Notes under the pieces: generated by a model
Databases searched by the model: none
The model's input: the letters and a program-made list of their open reading frames with translations, nothing else
Told to the model about the DNA's origin: nothing
Translations under genes and position numbers: made by a program
Shown: piece after piece, positions 1 to 11,607 of the stretch
Layout: every line of letters starts with the position of its first letter
Position numbering within the stretch: the first letter of the stretch is position 1
Source: Tenrec ecaudatus
Lineage: Eukaryota > Chordata > Mammalia > Afrosoricida > Tenrecidae
Reading direction: 5' to 3'
Length of the DNA stretch: 64,000 bases
Assembly (NCBI RefSeq): GCF_050624435.1
Contig: NC_134539.1
Coordinates: forward strand, 119,395,525 to 119,459,524

Positions 1-182
1 AGTTTGGCTTTGTGGGGGAGAACTTAATGGTTTGCTATTACACACTCACTTTGCTTTACCCCTTGAGTAACCCTATAAGGGAGCCAATGTGATGCTTAAT
101 CTCTGAGCAGGGAACTAAGACTCGGTGTTTAAAGTGCACATGGCTTAAGGGTATACATACCAAAAACTCCAGCTTTCCAGCT

Positions 183-290
183 GATACTGATGCATAGCAA
201 TGCCATAGGACAGGCTTGAACTGCCCTGTGAGTTTCTGAGACTGTGACTCTTTACAGGAGTAGAGAGCCCCATCTTTCTCCCGAGGTTAT
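183..290 (-). repeat. AfroSINE-like SINE fragment
   Basis: CATAGGACAGGCTTGAACTG and AGAGCCCCATCTTTCTCCC are family body sequence on the minus strand. Confidence 0.75.
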
Positions 291-299
291 ATGTACACT

Positions 300-2290
300 A
301 CAGTAAATCAAAAAGTATTGCTACTAGGGGTCCAGTTGAAGCAGCATTCAAACTCAGGTCTGTTGACAGCAAGTCCCGTTACCCCCACTGTCTTTCTACA
401 GTTAGGGACTTAGGCACCCCAGATCCTAAATTCTTCTTGGACTCTGCTCTATGGCTTCTTCCTAAAATTTACACTGTGAGTTTTTACTCTGGTGGTCTGT
501 ACTTTCAAAGAGAATAAGGGTGTTTTAACCGTTGCTCGAGCAAGGTGATACCTACATCGTAAGAACAGGTCTAGTGCCCCCTGGAAGGTCTTGCAACTTG
601 CCCAGAACCCTGACTACTCCCAGAGCCCACCACGAGATTGTGGAAGCAACCTGGAGACCAGCATGCTCATGGCCAGCCCTTCCTGTGAGCTTCCCCTGGG
701 CCAAGCACCTCTCAGCGTGTGTTGTATGCAGTCCCAGCAACCCTGGGCTCCTTATTGTCAGAGGAGGGAGCAGGTTTTGAAAGGCTAAGTCACCAGCCCG
801 TAATCACAGTTAGGCAGAAGTGGAGTAGAAATCCGAAGCCAGCCATCTGTCCCTAGGAACCACAGAAGAGGAGGGATCCATGATCCTACTTTGATTTTGA
901 AAACACACAGATAGGCTGCTGTTAGGTGCGTGGACTTGGTTCCAAACCCCTAGCAGTCCTGTGCAGAAAAGGAACACTGCCCAGTCCTGCGCCATCCTCA
1001 CAATGGGGTGGGGGGTGTCCAGACACATGGGCACGTCTATATGCGCACTCAAAACGGTCTAAAGGAAGCAGGTAAACTGAATCTAACTGCTTAGAGAAGG
1101 AGAGGGGTTTGGGAAGCAGGTGAGAAACAGGTAAGGAAGTGTGCTCTCTGCTTATCTAATTGAGTGAGGTTTTCAATCAAGCATCTTTTAATTTTACAAG
1201 CTGAAAAATGCAGTTGTTGGTTTTTTCTGTAAGAGAAAGCTCACATAGCTCAGGAAAACATTTGATATAGAGGAGGAAGAAGTCGTGCCAACAGTGGGCA
1301 CCACTTCAGGGGACAGGTGTTCATCAGCACCTGCCTGCCTTCTGGAGGCCAGGACCCGCTTTGCAGTTTGCTTATTTCGCCGAGGCCGCCAGGCTAGCCT
1401 GCAAGTAGGTGCTCATCATCTGTGGATTAAATCCCACTCCCCTAAAGGAATGACTTCGCCAGAGCATCCAGGCAAATAGCACATCTTCACGAGGGAAACA
1501 ACTGCTGTGTGTAAGCAGCGCCCTGCTTACACAGGACTCGGACAGGACTGTCCCACCTGCCCACCTTAAAGTCTCTGGGCCTCAGACCCTGGCATCCTAA
1601 ATCCTCCCAGGATTGTCGTGCAAATTCGCCTTCCACTGCAGTATTCCTTCACACTACCTCGAGCTTCCTAGCTCAAAGCTAGATCAGTTTCAAAATAAGA
1701 ACTTTCTCCTCGATAAACTTTGATCTTGTTTTGTACGGTCTTAGACTGTATGTTTACGTCATTTTGTTTTATAGTCTGGGGTGAGCTCCCCATTGACGTG
1801 CCTCGTCTGTCGTCTTTGCTTTTAAAGCAAGGGTCTGAAACGAGAACCAGTGCTCAGGGTTCCCTGGTCCAGAGCTTCCGACAAGACTTTCTCCCAAGGG
1901 TTCTGTAAGCCCAGAGGTTTCCTCCCGTGTCCCCCGGGAAAGAATAGCTGGGTCAGGGCCTTCTGGGAACGTGTCTGCCCCTCTGCTCTCGGAAGAACCT
2001 GCCAGCTCTTCGAAACCATCGTGGCCATCTCCAGCTGCGAGGAGAAGTTAATGAGGTGTGCAGGACAGGGATGGGAAAGGGTCAGACTCTGCATGGCTCC
2101 TGACACCGCAGCTAAGTGAGGGGCATTGGGGGGGAGGACAAGCGAGAGGGTGAGAGAGCTGGACCAGAAAACACTATCCACTTAATTAGCTGGTGATCCC
2201 GAATGTGTGGAAAGAGGCCAAGGTCCAAGCCATAGAGTGTGACAGCGCATTCTTGCAACACCGCGGCCTGGGCAAAGGCCGGGTAGAGAG
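300..2290. other. Upstream flank, no gene recognised
   Basis: Unique-looking sequence. The open frames are short, lack codon structure and overlap on both strands. No RNA gene or clear transposon is seen. Confidence 0.6.
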
Positions 2291-2314
2291 CACACTGAGT
2301 CGCCTCTGCCCGCT

Positions 2315-2510
2315 GCCGTTGTCAGGTTTTCCTTTACTTTTTGCCTTTCTTTCTTTTTCTCATCCTTCCTCCTTGGCTCTCTTCTTTCTTCCTTCCACTT
2401 CCCATCTTCATTTCTTCTCTATTTCCCTCGCTTTTACCATCCGTCCTTCCTTTTTAAACTCGTTTCTTCCCTTCTCATGACCCCCTTTTCCCTTTCTTTC
2501 CTCTGATGTC
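2315..2510. repeat. Pyrimidine-rich low-complexity tract
   Basis: Almost pure C/T with TTCTTTCC-type runs; explains the Phe/Ser/Leu-rich ORF at 2193-2480, which is not a gene. Confidence 0.85.
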
Positions 2511-2654
2511 TCCAATTAACTTCCCCTTGGATTTTTTTCCCCCAAACTCTTAAAAAAAAATTCCTGCAACTCATAGCTGGTTTTTGTTTAATCATAAATA
2601 AAATGTAGGGATTTTCTTTCTTTCTTTTTCTTCCCCCTTCCTTCTAACCCTTCT

Positions 2655-3035
2655 GTGGGGGAATGTCCAATTGTCGACAGATGAGCTTTGGGTCTCCATG
2701 CCAACCCCCCTCATTCATATCAATATAATTGCTTGTTTTGGGTCTTTTGATACCTGGTGCCTGATTCTGCCTCCTGATCACACATGTGCTGCTTCCATGT
2801 GGACTTATTTGCTTCCCTGCTGGATGGTTGCTTGTATAACTTCAAGCCTTTAAGACCTCAGATGCTATATATTTTGAGAGCCAGGCACCCGCCACTTTCT
2901 TCACCACCTTTGTTTATGCACCTGCTTTGTCTTCAGCGATTGTGTCGGGAAGGTGAGCAACAAAGAGTGCCAAGTTATCAGAACAAAGTGTTCTTGTGTT
3001 TAAAGAAGCCTTGAGTAGAGGCCCAAAGTCCGCCT
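2655..3035 (-). mobile_element. LINE-like family internal segment, minus strand
   Basis: GCTTTGGGTCTCCATG, then TTCAAGCCTTTAAGACCTCA and TTTGTCTTCAGCGATTGTGT align with 42.1-42.7 kb. The 3' end is missing on its left side. It adjoins the separate tail at 3046. Confidence 0.8.
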
Positions 3036-3045
3036 GCTATCTTAA

Positions 3046-3216
3046 TACTTTTTTTAAATCATTTTATTGGGTGCTCTTACAACTCTTGTTACAAACCATA
3101 CATCAATTGTATCCGACATATTCGTACATATACCCCATTGTTCTTTTCTAGACATTTACTTTCCATTGAGATCCTTGGGATCAGCTCCTCTTTTTTCCCT
3201 CCCTCCTCCCCCCAAA
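3046..3216 (-). mobile_element. LINE-like family 3' end, minus strand
   Basis: The family tail AATCATTTTATTGGGTGCTC with the subfamily marker CTTTTCTAGACATTTACTTT, ending in a pyrimidine-rich block. Confidence 0.8.
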
Positions 3217-3854
3217 AAAATTTTTAAGTAAGATACAAAACAATAAAACACAACACTCTCATGTGTTAGAATGCATTAGAATGGGAATCCCTAAATGGGG
3301 ATGATATAGTGAGCGTACAGGATGAGAGTACAGGTTCCTAACCACCTGCTGCCTCATATAGTGAGGGTGTGCTGAGCCCTCCCCTTGATCTATCATGGAT
3401 GGGACTATTGGGCTGTCTAGGGTTTTCATAGGCTGGCTTTTTGAAGGCACATCACCAGACCTTTCTCTCTAGTCTATCTCCGTCAGGAAGCTTTACCAAA
3501 ACCTGCCCAGCACCATAGCCATATAGATGCAAGCCCCCACTGACCGCTGGGCAAGCACTGTGGCATGAGGTGTGATTAGCTGGGGCTTGATTCCCAGTGC
3601 CCTGCATGGAAAAGAGGGAGTCTACCCCTGGCCTTCTTGAAGGATACCACCCTGACTCTGAGCTAACTACATGCCCTTTCTTGGTAACATCTTTCCCGAT
3701 CACCCCTCATGGACAAGCGTGTCCTGCACGCTCCCCTCTCCCTTTCCCCTGCCCGCTCGGCTCCACCTCTGACACACGGTGCCTTCACACCCCTCATTCT
3801 TGTGCGCTGTGAGCAGTCTCTAGAGCGTGAGGTCCCAGAGCCCACAGCTCTGCC

Positions 3855-3915
3855 CGCCTCGTTCACTGCGGCAGCACCACAGACCCCAAGTCGATATTTG
3901 TTGAATGGCTGAACC
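3855..3915 (+). repeat. L2-like 3' end fragment
   Basis: GATATTTGTTGAATGGCTGA is a typical L2 terminus; the preceding sequence is decayed. Confidence 0.45.
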
Positions 3916-3976
3916 AAGTGCGACTTCCGGGGTTCCAAAAACTCACAGGGAATCACACTCCACAGAAATAACCTAC

Positions 3977-3980
<4 letters not shown>

Positions 3981-4008
<28 letters not shown>
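3981..4008. repeat. CA microsatellite
   Basis: Uninterrupted CA run of 13-14 units; a GT-rich tract follows at 4057-4107. Confidence 0.95.
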
Positions 4009-4011
<3 letters not shown>

Positions 4012-4056
4012 TTGAGACACCAGGGCACTTTACCACTAACTTTTTGAAGCCTGTGG

Positions 4057-4107
4057 GTTGTGTGTGTGTGTGTGCATGTGTGTGCGCACGCGTGTGTGCA
4101 TCTGTGT
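4057..4107. repeat. GT-rich microsatellite
   Basis: Interrupted GT/GC alternation with a pure GT core near 4060-4072. Confidence 0.9.
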
Positions 4108-4109
4108 AG

Positions 4110-5840
4110 CGTTTATATATGAAGAAGCTCCCAAAAGTTCGTGGGAAAAACCTATGATGATTTAATTTGGATTTTGAAATACTGACGCCTTTCTAATGGA
4201 TCATATACTACCTAAGGAATTGTATCTGCGTTTTGACTTGTTTTGCCCGTTTGAGCCCCAAAGTGTCAAGGGACACAAATTCCTAGTCCAGCCACAATAA
4301 ACATAGCCAAGATTTTTTGTTTTGTTTTGTTTTTCAAAAAAATAGGGTCACTACATCTTCTCTCTTCTTTCCTTTCAGCAATAATCTTCTGAAGGCTCAT
4401 TTCCCAGCAACCGTGCTGCTGCTTCGTGCAGGGGAACAAAGCTGAGGTTGTCTGCTCCCATTAATGACTTGCAGGCTTAGGAACCCAATAGAGGTCACGA
4501 TGAGGCGGAATCGATTCTCTGGGAGTGGGATACAGGTGATGCTGAATCAAGGCGGGACATTGAAGAAACCATTCGTCTCGTTAACTGTAAGGTCAGAGGC
4601 TGAATTGGAACCCTCCAGCGAGAAAGTCTTGTCAGCCTGTTTCCGTAAAGATGATGCCCCGGAAACCCAATGGGGCAGCTTCGGCGCCATTCTGCAGGGA
4701 CTCGGTTGGAATCGACTTCCCGGCAGCGGGCTGACTGAGGTTTGACCATGTTTAATCACCCGCTGCTTCCCTGGCCGGAATGCGCTCCGTGAGGGTGGGA
4801 ATGGTGTCTGGAACATCTCTCGCTCTCCAGCGGTTCGCACAGAGCAAATGATTAACGGAGGTTTCCCACCCACGTAGATGAACACCCCTCGGGTCTGAGA
4901 CGAGCAGGCCAGGTGGGAGCAGCACTGAGGCGAATGGGCAATGCGGACCAGAGCACAGCAGGGCAGGCCGGCTTCTCACCCCTGCTTAATTGGGGGACTT
5001 AAGATCATATGGTCATAAAGTCCTGCGGTGCCTCAACCACATCTCTAAGTCTCTGTGCACGTCCAGCAAGCACGGGGGAAGAGGTGAGACTGGGGTGCAG
5101 AGAGGTCATGGGCCGCACCCTCCAGTCAAGGGCCAGCAGTATGGAGAAACGATGGAGGGGGTGTCAGTCTCACTGCCTTGCAGCATCTTGGCCCCTCAGA
5201 CACGAGGCAGATGCCGCCCTGTCCTGGACATGCTTCCGTCTATACTGGGGTGAGGTCATTTAGCAACATCTTCAGATCCAACATAAGCCCTGAGGGCCCT
5301 GGAAACAGAATGGAAGAACCAATGACTCAGGGTTACAAAAGCTCAGCCCTGCTGACATGGTGAACCTGACAAGTCCTGGCGGTGGGGGAAGGGGTATAGG
5401 AGGGAGAGGTAGTGGGGGGGGACCCTGTGCATGGTAAGATTTTTAGCGGCATCCCTGGCATCTACCCACTATGCCAGTAGCACCCCCATCTATGACCCCA
5501 TAAAATGTCTCCAGGCAGTAAGGCCAACTGTATAACTGCACAGAAGCCCCCAAATGCAGCAGTTCTGGAATCATCTGCTCCAAAGAGTGATTTGAACCCA
5601 CCAGTCCCTCGGGGAAGGTTGACAGCCTTGGAAACCCACAGAGGCCATTCCTGTTCTGTCCTGCAGGGACTCTTTGATTTGGGGCCGCCTCAGCAGCAGG
5701 AGTTGTTTGGGTACCTGACTCCAGGTCCAGTGTAACATTAGAATAAGCAGCCCCTTGTTCAAAAAACAAGCAAAGATAACATATTAAAGATACTGAGCTA
5801 TCCTAGAGAGCTTTTTCTTGTGTGTTCTTTCCCCTCTTGC
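4110..5840. other. Upstream flank, no gene recognised
   Basis: Mostly unique sequence; an L2-like phrase lies near 4.78-4.87 kb. The ORFs here overlap on both strands and show no homology that I recognise. Confidence 0.55.
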
Positions 5841-5847
5841 CTAGGCA

Positions 5848-5880
5848 TGTGTTGTTGCTGTTGTTGTTGTTGTTGCTGTC
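5848..5880. repeat. GTT/GCT trinucleotide repeat
   Basis: About ten units of TGT/TGC triplets; gives a false Cys-run ORF. Confidence 0.9.
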
Positions 5881-5904
5881 ATTTGTTACCTGATGTCCCC
5901 CTAA

Positions 5905-8625
5905 CAAAGAGAGTGCAAACCCTCATAGGTGTCCCAGAACTCCAGCCTGGGACTCGGAACTTGGTGTGCGTGCGTATACACAGCACACCAGTTTCCCTCT
6001 CTAGCCAACCACCAGACCCACACATCCATGCCCCACATGGGGGCATTAAAGTCTCCCCTTCCCGTAGTCCACTACTTCAGCCAATGTCAGATGGACAAGC
6101 CCCAGGGAGATCGCAACCCTATACAAGAACACACTTCATGTCTCACTCAGGAGTGAGTGAGAGACTTGCTCCTGCTTGGTCACCTGCCTAATGCCCCCTG
6201 ACACTGCCAGCCAAGGGCAGGGATGCTCGCCACATGTTCCCTGACACTGCCAGCCAAGGGCAGGGATGTTCGCCATGTGTCCCACCTGGGGCATTGGGCA
6301 GTGAATGCTCTTCCTTGCCCCTCCCCATGCCCATGTGCAGGTCTCCTAAGAGGGCAGAGGAAAGCAGCAATTGATGGGTGGGAGCAGGGATGGGGAGACC
6401 AGGGTGCCAAAAACCTACCTCAGTCTGAGGTGCCGGCCCCAATCCCAACTACTACGTGGACATCTGCCCCTCCCCCCAGAAGAATTTATTTCAAAGGACG
6501 GCATTGAATCTGCAGCTCTGGGAGAGGGACATATCTGATCAAAGCACATGGGAGCAGCTGAAGGGGAAGGAAGAGAGAGTGGAGCACACCCTGGCCCATC
6601 AGGCCTTGAGGACAATGTTCCCAATTAGAGCCGCCAGTCCACAGAGAGGACCACATGGCCGGCCCCACTTTGAGACATGATGCCCCTCACTGATCCATAG
6701 CCCTACAGGGACAACACCAGAGACCCAGAGTGGGAATTGCGCCCAATCTGATCCTGCCACACCGAGGCAAAACACTAAGGGGGTGCAACAGAACAGCAAG
6801 GGAACGGAGCGACAAGGTCCCTAAGGAATGCTGAAGGTGGACTTTGGGGCCAGGGCATGGTGCCCCAACAGATTGGACTGGAAAACACTCCTAAAGGTAA
6901 ACAAACAGTCCTTGAACTAACTGCAAGCTTTTCTTTCTTCTGTGTGCTTTTTTTTTTTGGTCATTGGTTTGTTGTTCTTTTGTTGTATATAGTTGCTTGG
7001 TTTTACTCTGTCTTGTTGTTGTGCATGATATTATCTCCGCAGGTCTATCTAAATAAGAAAGGCTGGATGAGCAATCTGGAGGAGAAAACAATGGGAACAA
7101 CAGTTCCGGAAGGACATGGAATAGGGGGCTGGCGGGAAAGGTAGTGGTGTTAACAAACCCAGGGACAAGGGAGCAACAAGTGATCCAAATCGATGGTGAG
7201 GAGGTTGTAGGAGGCCTGGTAGGGGGTGATCAAGGGTAATGTAACCGAGAGGAATTACTGAAACCCAAATGAAGACTGAGCATGGTAGTGGGACAAGCGG
7301 AAAGTCAAAGGAAATAGAGGAAAGAGCTAGGAGGCAAAGGGCACTTATAGAGGTCTAAAAAAGGCATGTACATATGTAAATATATTTGTATATGAGGATG
7401 GGGAAATAGATCTATGTGCATATATTTATAGGTTTAGTATTAAGGTAGCAGAAGGACATTGGGCCTCTGCTCAAGTACACCCTCAATGCAAGAAAACTTT
7501 CTTCTATTAAATTGGCATTCTATAATGCTCATCTTTCCGACACAATCACTGAAGACAAAGTGGGTGAATAAGCAAATGTGGAAGAAAGCTGATGGTGCCT
7601 GGCTATCAAAAGATATACCATCTGGGGTCTTAAAGGCTTGAAGGTAAACAAGTGGTTTTCTAGCTCAGAAGCAACAAAGCCCACATGGAAGAAGCACACC
7701 AGCCTGTGTGATCACGAGGTGACAAAGGGATCAGTTATCAGGCATCAAAGAACAAAAAATTATATTATTGTGTGCTCACCTCCCTGATACTATCTCTGAA
7801 GACAAATGGGTGCATAAGAGCAAATGTAGCAAAGAAAGCTGATGGTGCCTGGCTATCAAAAGATATAGCATCTGGAAGGTGAAAAAGCGGCCATCTAGCT
7901 CAGAAGCAACAAAGCCCACATGGAAGAAGCACACCAGCCTGTGCGATCACGAGGTATCAAAGGGATCAGGTACAAGGCATCATCACAAAAAAAAAAATCT
8001 TACCATAGTGAATGAAGGGGGAAGTGCATAGTGGAGACCCAAAACCCATTTGTCGGCACTGGAGATCCCCTCACAGAGGGGTCTAGGGGAGGAGATGAGT
8101 CAGTCAGGGTACGATGTAGCACAGATGAAGAATACAGCTTTCCCCCAGTTCCTAAATGCTTCTCCCCCCCCAACTACCATGATCTGAATTCTACCTTGCA
8201 AGTCTGGATAGAGCAGAGGTTGTACACTGGTGCATATAGGAGCTGGAGGCACAGGGAATCCAGGGTGGATGATACCTTCAGGACCAGGGGTGTGAGGGGT
8301 GATACTGGGAGAGTAGAGGGTGAGTGGGTTGGAAAGGGGGAACTGATTACAAGGATCTACATGTGACCTCCTCCCTGGGGGACGGACAACAGAAAAGTGG
8401 GTGAAGGGAGACATCGTACAGGGCAAGATATGACAAAATAATAATTTATAAATTATCAAGGGTTCATGAGGGAGAGGGGAGATGGGAGGGAGGGGAAAAA
8501 TGAGGAGCTGATGCCAGGGGCTTAGGTGGAGAGCAAATGTTTTGAGAATGATGAGGGCAGTGAATGTATATACGGATTGTGATAAGAGTTGTATGAGCGC
8601 CTAATAAAGTGATTAATAAAAACCC
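5905..8625 (+). mobile_element. LINE-like noncoding family, longest copy
   Basis: The part from about 6745 is proven by comparison with 40.54, 41.5-43.3 and 28.9-30.1 kb. The start at 5905 is a guess because no second copy reaches that far. It contains a 43-bp duplication (6196-6281), an internal doubled segment (about 7530-7765 and 7780-7990), a G-rich purine tract (8467-8500) and an end with AATAAAGTG and an A-rich tail. No reverse transcriptase or other protein is encoded, so it is nonautonomous or a very long 3' UTR of an L1-type element. Confidence 0.75.
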
Positions 8626-8639
8626 CACCTGAGAAAGGT

Positions 8640-9080
8640 AAGGGAGTAGCATAAGCTGAGTCTCCAAGCCCCATCAGACTTTACCTATAAAACAGAAATT
8701 CAAAAACAAAACTATTACGAATTTCAAGAGGGCCACTACAGGGCACTAAATCCCAAGCCCACCCATGAAGCTGACCCCTGCCAGACTTTGCTCGAAGTCC
8801 CCTGGGGGACAAAGCCATCGCCAGTTGAGAACCGCTGATTAATAATCCACTAGTGTAGCTGGACTTCTCAAAGGAGTTGAGCCCTCTATTGGTCCTGAAA
8901 GAGTAGGAGTGGGGGGGCTGGGGGGTGGGGCTGGAGAAGGACTAGAAGGGACACAGCTAATTAGGAAAACATTGTGGAACTCATGAATTCAAAACAAGTT
9001 TCTGGGGAAGTGGTGGAATCTGGTATGGCAAGGAGTCCGTCTAAGTGAAGGAGATGACAGGTGAAAAGGTGCCCCCCAAG
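8640..9080. other. Unique-looking spacer
   Basis: Contains a possible decayed hAT end (GTTGAGAACCGCTG at about 8826) without a partner. Otherwise nothing recognised. Confidence 0.4.
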
Positions 9081-9087
9081 CTAAGGC

Positions 9088-9275
9088 TACTGCAGTGGAG
9101 TTGACTCCAGCCCACGGTGACCATAAGACAGAACAGAACTGTTCCATAGAGTCTCTGAGACTCAAAGTCTTTCCAGAAACAGACAAGCTCATCTTTCTCC
9201 TGCGGAGCAGCTGGTGGGTTTGAACCACAGACTTTGCAGATAGAAGGCCAACTGATAATCCACTGTGCCTCTAAT
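9088..9275 (-). repeat. AfroSINE-like SINE, near full length
   Basis: GTGGAGTTGACTCCAGCCCA to GATAATCCACTGTGCCTCT on the minus strand. Confidence 0.88.
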
Positions 9276-9639
9276 AAGGCCTGTATGGAGAATGACTTGG
9301 CCTTGAAGGTGTTGGGTGGAAGGAGGGCGAGTCTCGGCACCATGGAACTTAAGAAATGATTTCTGAACATTCTCACTGCTCTGCAGAGGCTTTGAGTGAG
9401 TTGCTGGACTTCTAGGTCTCCTCCTGCACCAGGTGCACCAGGCCACACCTCACTGGGACTCGGGTGGAACTCATCAGCAATTATGAAACTTCTCCTTCCA
9501 CCGTGAGCCTCAGCTGTCCCTGCTCCCATTCCCTCAGCACCTGCCCAGCTACAGACCTTCACTCACCTCCTACAGAAAAAAAGACCCAAGGATCACTGGA
9601 GTCCCACGGAATATCCTCTTTGTCCCTCGTTGATTATTG

Positions 9640-10092
9640 ATGTACAAACAAACGGTGCCCTCTCCATATGGAATATTATCCATTCGAATATTATTCTGCC
9701 ATGAAAAAGGAATGGAGTATTAATACAGGCCACAACATAGATGAACCTTGAAAGCACTATGCTTAGTGAAAGAAATCAGGCACAAAGGCTACATATTGAA
9801 TGAGTCTTCTCATATGAAACATGCAGCTAATGCAATGGTACCAATGGTTACACACTCCACTATCACCAAAAGATTTGTAGTTCAAACCCAGCTAGCAAGG
9901 TGTCTTGGGTACCAGACCCGGCAGTCGTGCATCTGAAAGGTCATGGAAGTTCTTCTCTACACACAGGGGACACCACGAGTTGGAATTGCCTTGACAGCAA
10001 GTAACAACAAAAGATAGACAGTAGATAGAAAGCCGTTGTCCTGGACTGGGGGGAGGAGAGGGAGGAACAGGAGGTGAGAATTAACGGTTATA
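9640..10092 (+). repeat. L1 3' end split by a SINE
   Basis: CGAATATTATTCTGCCATGA, GATGAACCTTGAAAGC and AGAAATCAGGCACAAAGGCT are L1 3' UTR sequence up to about 9835. The L1 resumes after the SINE near 10012 with AGACAGTAGATAGAAAGC. Confidence 0.8.
9840..10012 (+). repeat. AfroSINE-like SINE inside L1
   Basis: AGTTCAAACCCAGCTAG (head end) and CACGAGTTGGAATTGCCTTG (tail) mark a forward copy inserted in the L1 fragment, hence younger than it. Confidence 0.8.
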
Positions 10093-10094
10093 CG

Positions 10095-10292
10095 GTTATC
10101 TCCCTCACTGCCGTTGAGTGGATTCAGATGCATCACGATCCTACAGGATAGGGTAGAAGTGCCCCTGTGAGTTTCTAAGACTGTAACTCTTTATGGGGGC
10201 AGAAAACCCTGTCTTTCTTCCTCAGAGTAGCTGGTGGTTTTGAACTGCTGATTTTGAGGTTACCAACCCAACTTGTAACCACTACGCCATGT
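10095..10292 (-). repeat. AfroSINE-like SINE, near full length
   Basis: CACTGCCGTTGAGTGGATTC to GTAACCACTACGCCAT, minus strand. Confidence 0.9.
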
Positions 10293-10469
10293 TTAAAGTC
10301 TTGGGGAGATGATGAACTACTCTGGAACTGGAGAGCAATGGTAGGTTCACCACATTTTATTATAGGAAATGTCACCCGTGGCCAATTTTCTCTTAAATGG
10401 CGTTTACTACAATAAACAAAGAACATCTGGAAACTGATAGACAATCACTTCTTTTCTCCGCACTTGCAT

Positions 10470-10640
10470 GACTCACGTACTCCTCGCAACCGCCCTTTGA
10501 GGTAGGTACTATCTCTGTGTCCATTTTTTACAAAGGGAACCCTGAGACACGGGGAGATTTAGTAACTTGCCCGTGGCGTGTGCGTTGTGAATCCAAAGGC
10601 GGAATCCTACATTTTGGTTCAGGAGCCCTCGTCCATCATG
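10470..10640 (-). repeat. MIR-like SINE
   Basis: GAGGTAGGTACTATCTCTGT, then GAGATTTAGTAACTTGCCCG and GTGAATCCAAAGGCGGAATC match the MIR plan. Confidence 0.75.
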
Positions 10641-10727
10641 ACTTCATTCATTTGCTGTATCTGTAAAACGGAGCTGAGGCGAGCGGCTTGGGTGGATTGT
10701 GAGACTCTAATGTGATATTGTTGCTGC

Positions 10728-10812
10728 TGCCACTGTTGTTAGGAGCCATCAAATCGGCTCTGACGCGTAGAGACCCTGTGAACTAACATAACAAGACGCT
10801 GCTTGGTCCAGG
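10728..10812 (-). repeat. Short RTE/AfroSINE-type tail fragment
   Basis: GTTGTTAGGAGCCATCAAAT, then AACATAACAAGACGCTGCTT resemble the RTE 3' end at 61.73 kb. Confidence 0.55.
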
Positions 10813-11426
10813 CAAATGAAATCCCTACAGTGAGGTCGAGGCTCAATTAATAGTTACTACTCATGTTATTTTGTTATGAAAGAGATTAGTTGTCCTGAAG
10901 ATTCTTAAAAAAGACAAATAATGCCACACCCTTCTTGAAAGCTCTTAGAGACTCCTCGCACCTATGGTGAGAAGGTGGGGCATGGGCTGGCATCTGATTA
11001 TCAACCCCATCTTTATTACCCAACACCGGCATCATGGTCCACACAGCCCGATGCGCCAACGCCTCCACGTTGACTTTGATGTCTCCAAACTTTTACTGGG
11101 CTCTTCTTCCTGCCTGGAATGTCTTCTGACTGCTCCTCGGTGTCAACATCCCACTTATGGTTCTAGGACTCTGAGCCTCAGAGGATGTTGCTGGGCTCCT
11201 GAAGATCACTAACCTTTGCTTCTGTTTGTTCATGGTGTCAGGTGGTTTTACACAGATTTCCTCCTCTGACCATTTCGTCATGAAGAGGAAACTGGGGTTC
11301 TTCATGGCAACTTGACCAAAGTCACACTTAGGAACCAGCAGAGACAGAGTTCAAACCCAGATCAGTCGGGTCTGAGCCTAAGCCCCGTGTTGATTCCACA
11401 ATAGCACCTGCCTGTTCGCTAGTATG

Positions 11427-11607
11427 AAGCCCACTGCTGCTGAGTCGATTCTGACTCATCGTGAGTTTCCCTAGGGTTTCCAAGGCTGTGAGTCTTGACA
11501 AAAGCAGACTGACTCATCTTGCTCCCCCGGAGTGCCTGGTATGGTCCCACCAACCTTTCGGATCGCAGCTCAGCACTTAACCCAGGGCACCACCAGAGTT
11601 CCTTACC
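11427..11607 (-). repeat. AfroSINE-like SINE, near full length
   Basis: GCTGAGTCGATTCTGACTCA at the tail end and AGGGCACCACCAGAGTTCCT at the head end. Confidence 0.9.

Noticed and set aside
2193-2480. Phe/Ser/Leu-rich small ORF resembling a membrane protein
   Set aside because: Encoded by a pyrimidine-rich low-complexity tract.
4110-4165. Possible mariner-type terminus paired with 14.64 kb
   Set aside because: Both carry a segment like AAGTTCGTGGGAAA (opposite orientation at 14.64 kb), but no second terminus or TA duplication could be found at either place.
5820-6191. Cys-run protein ORF
   Set aside because: The Cys run is a GTT/GCT trinucleotide repeat, and the rest lies in the LINE-like element.
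8820-8845. Possible fourth SPIN end (GTTGAGAACCGCTG)
   Set aside because: No matching body or opposite terminus within 300 bp.
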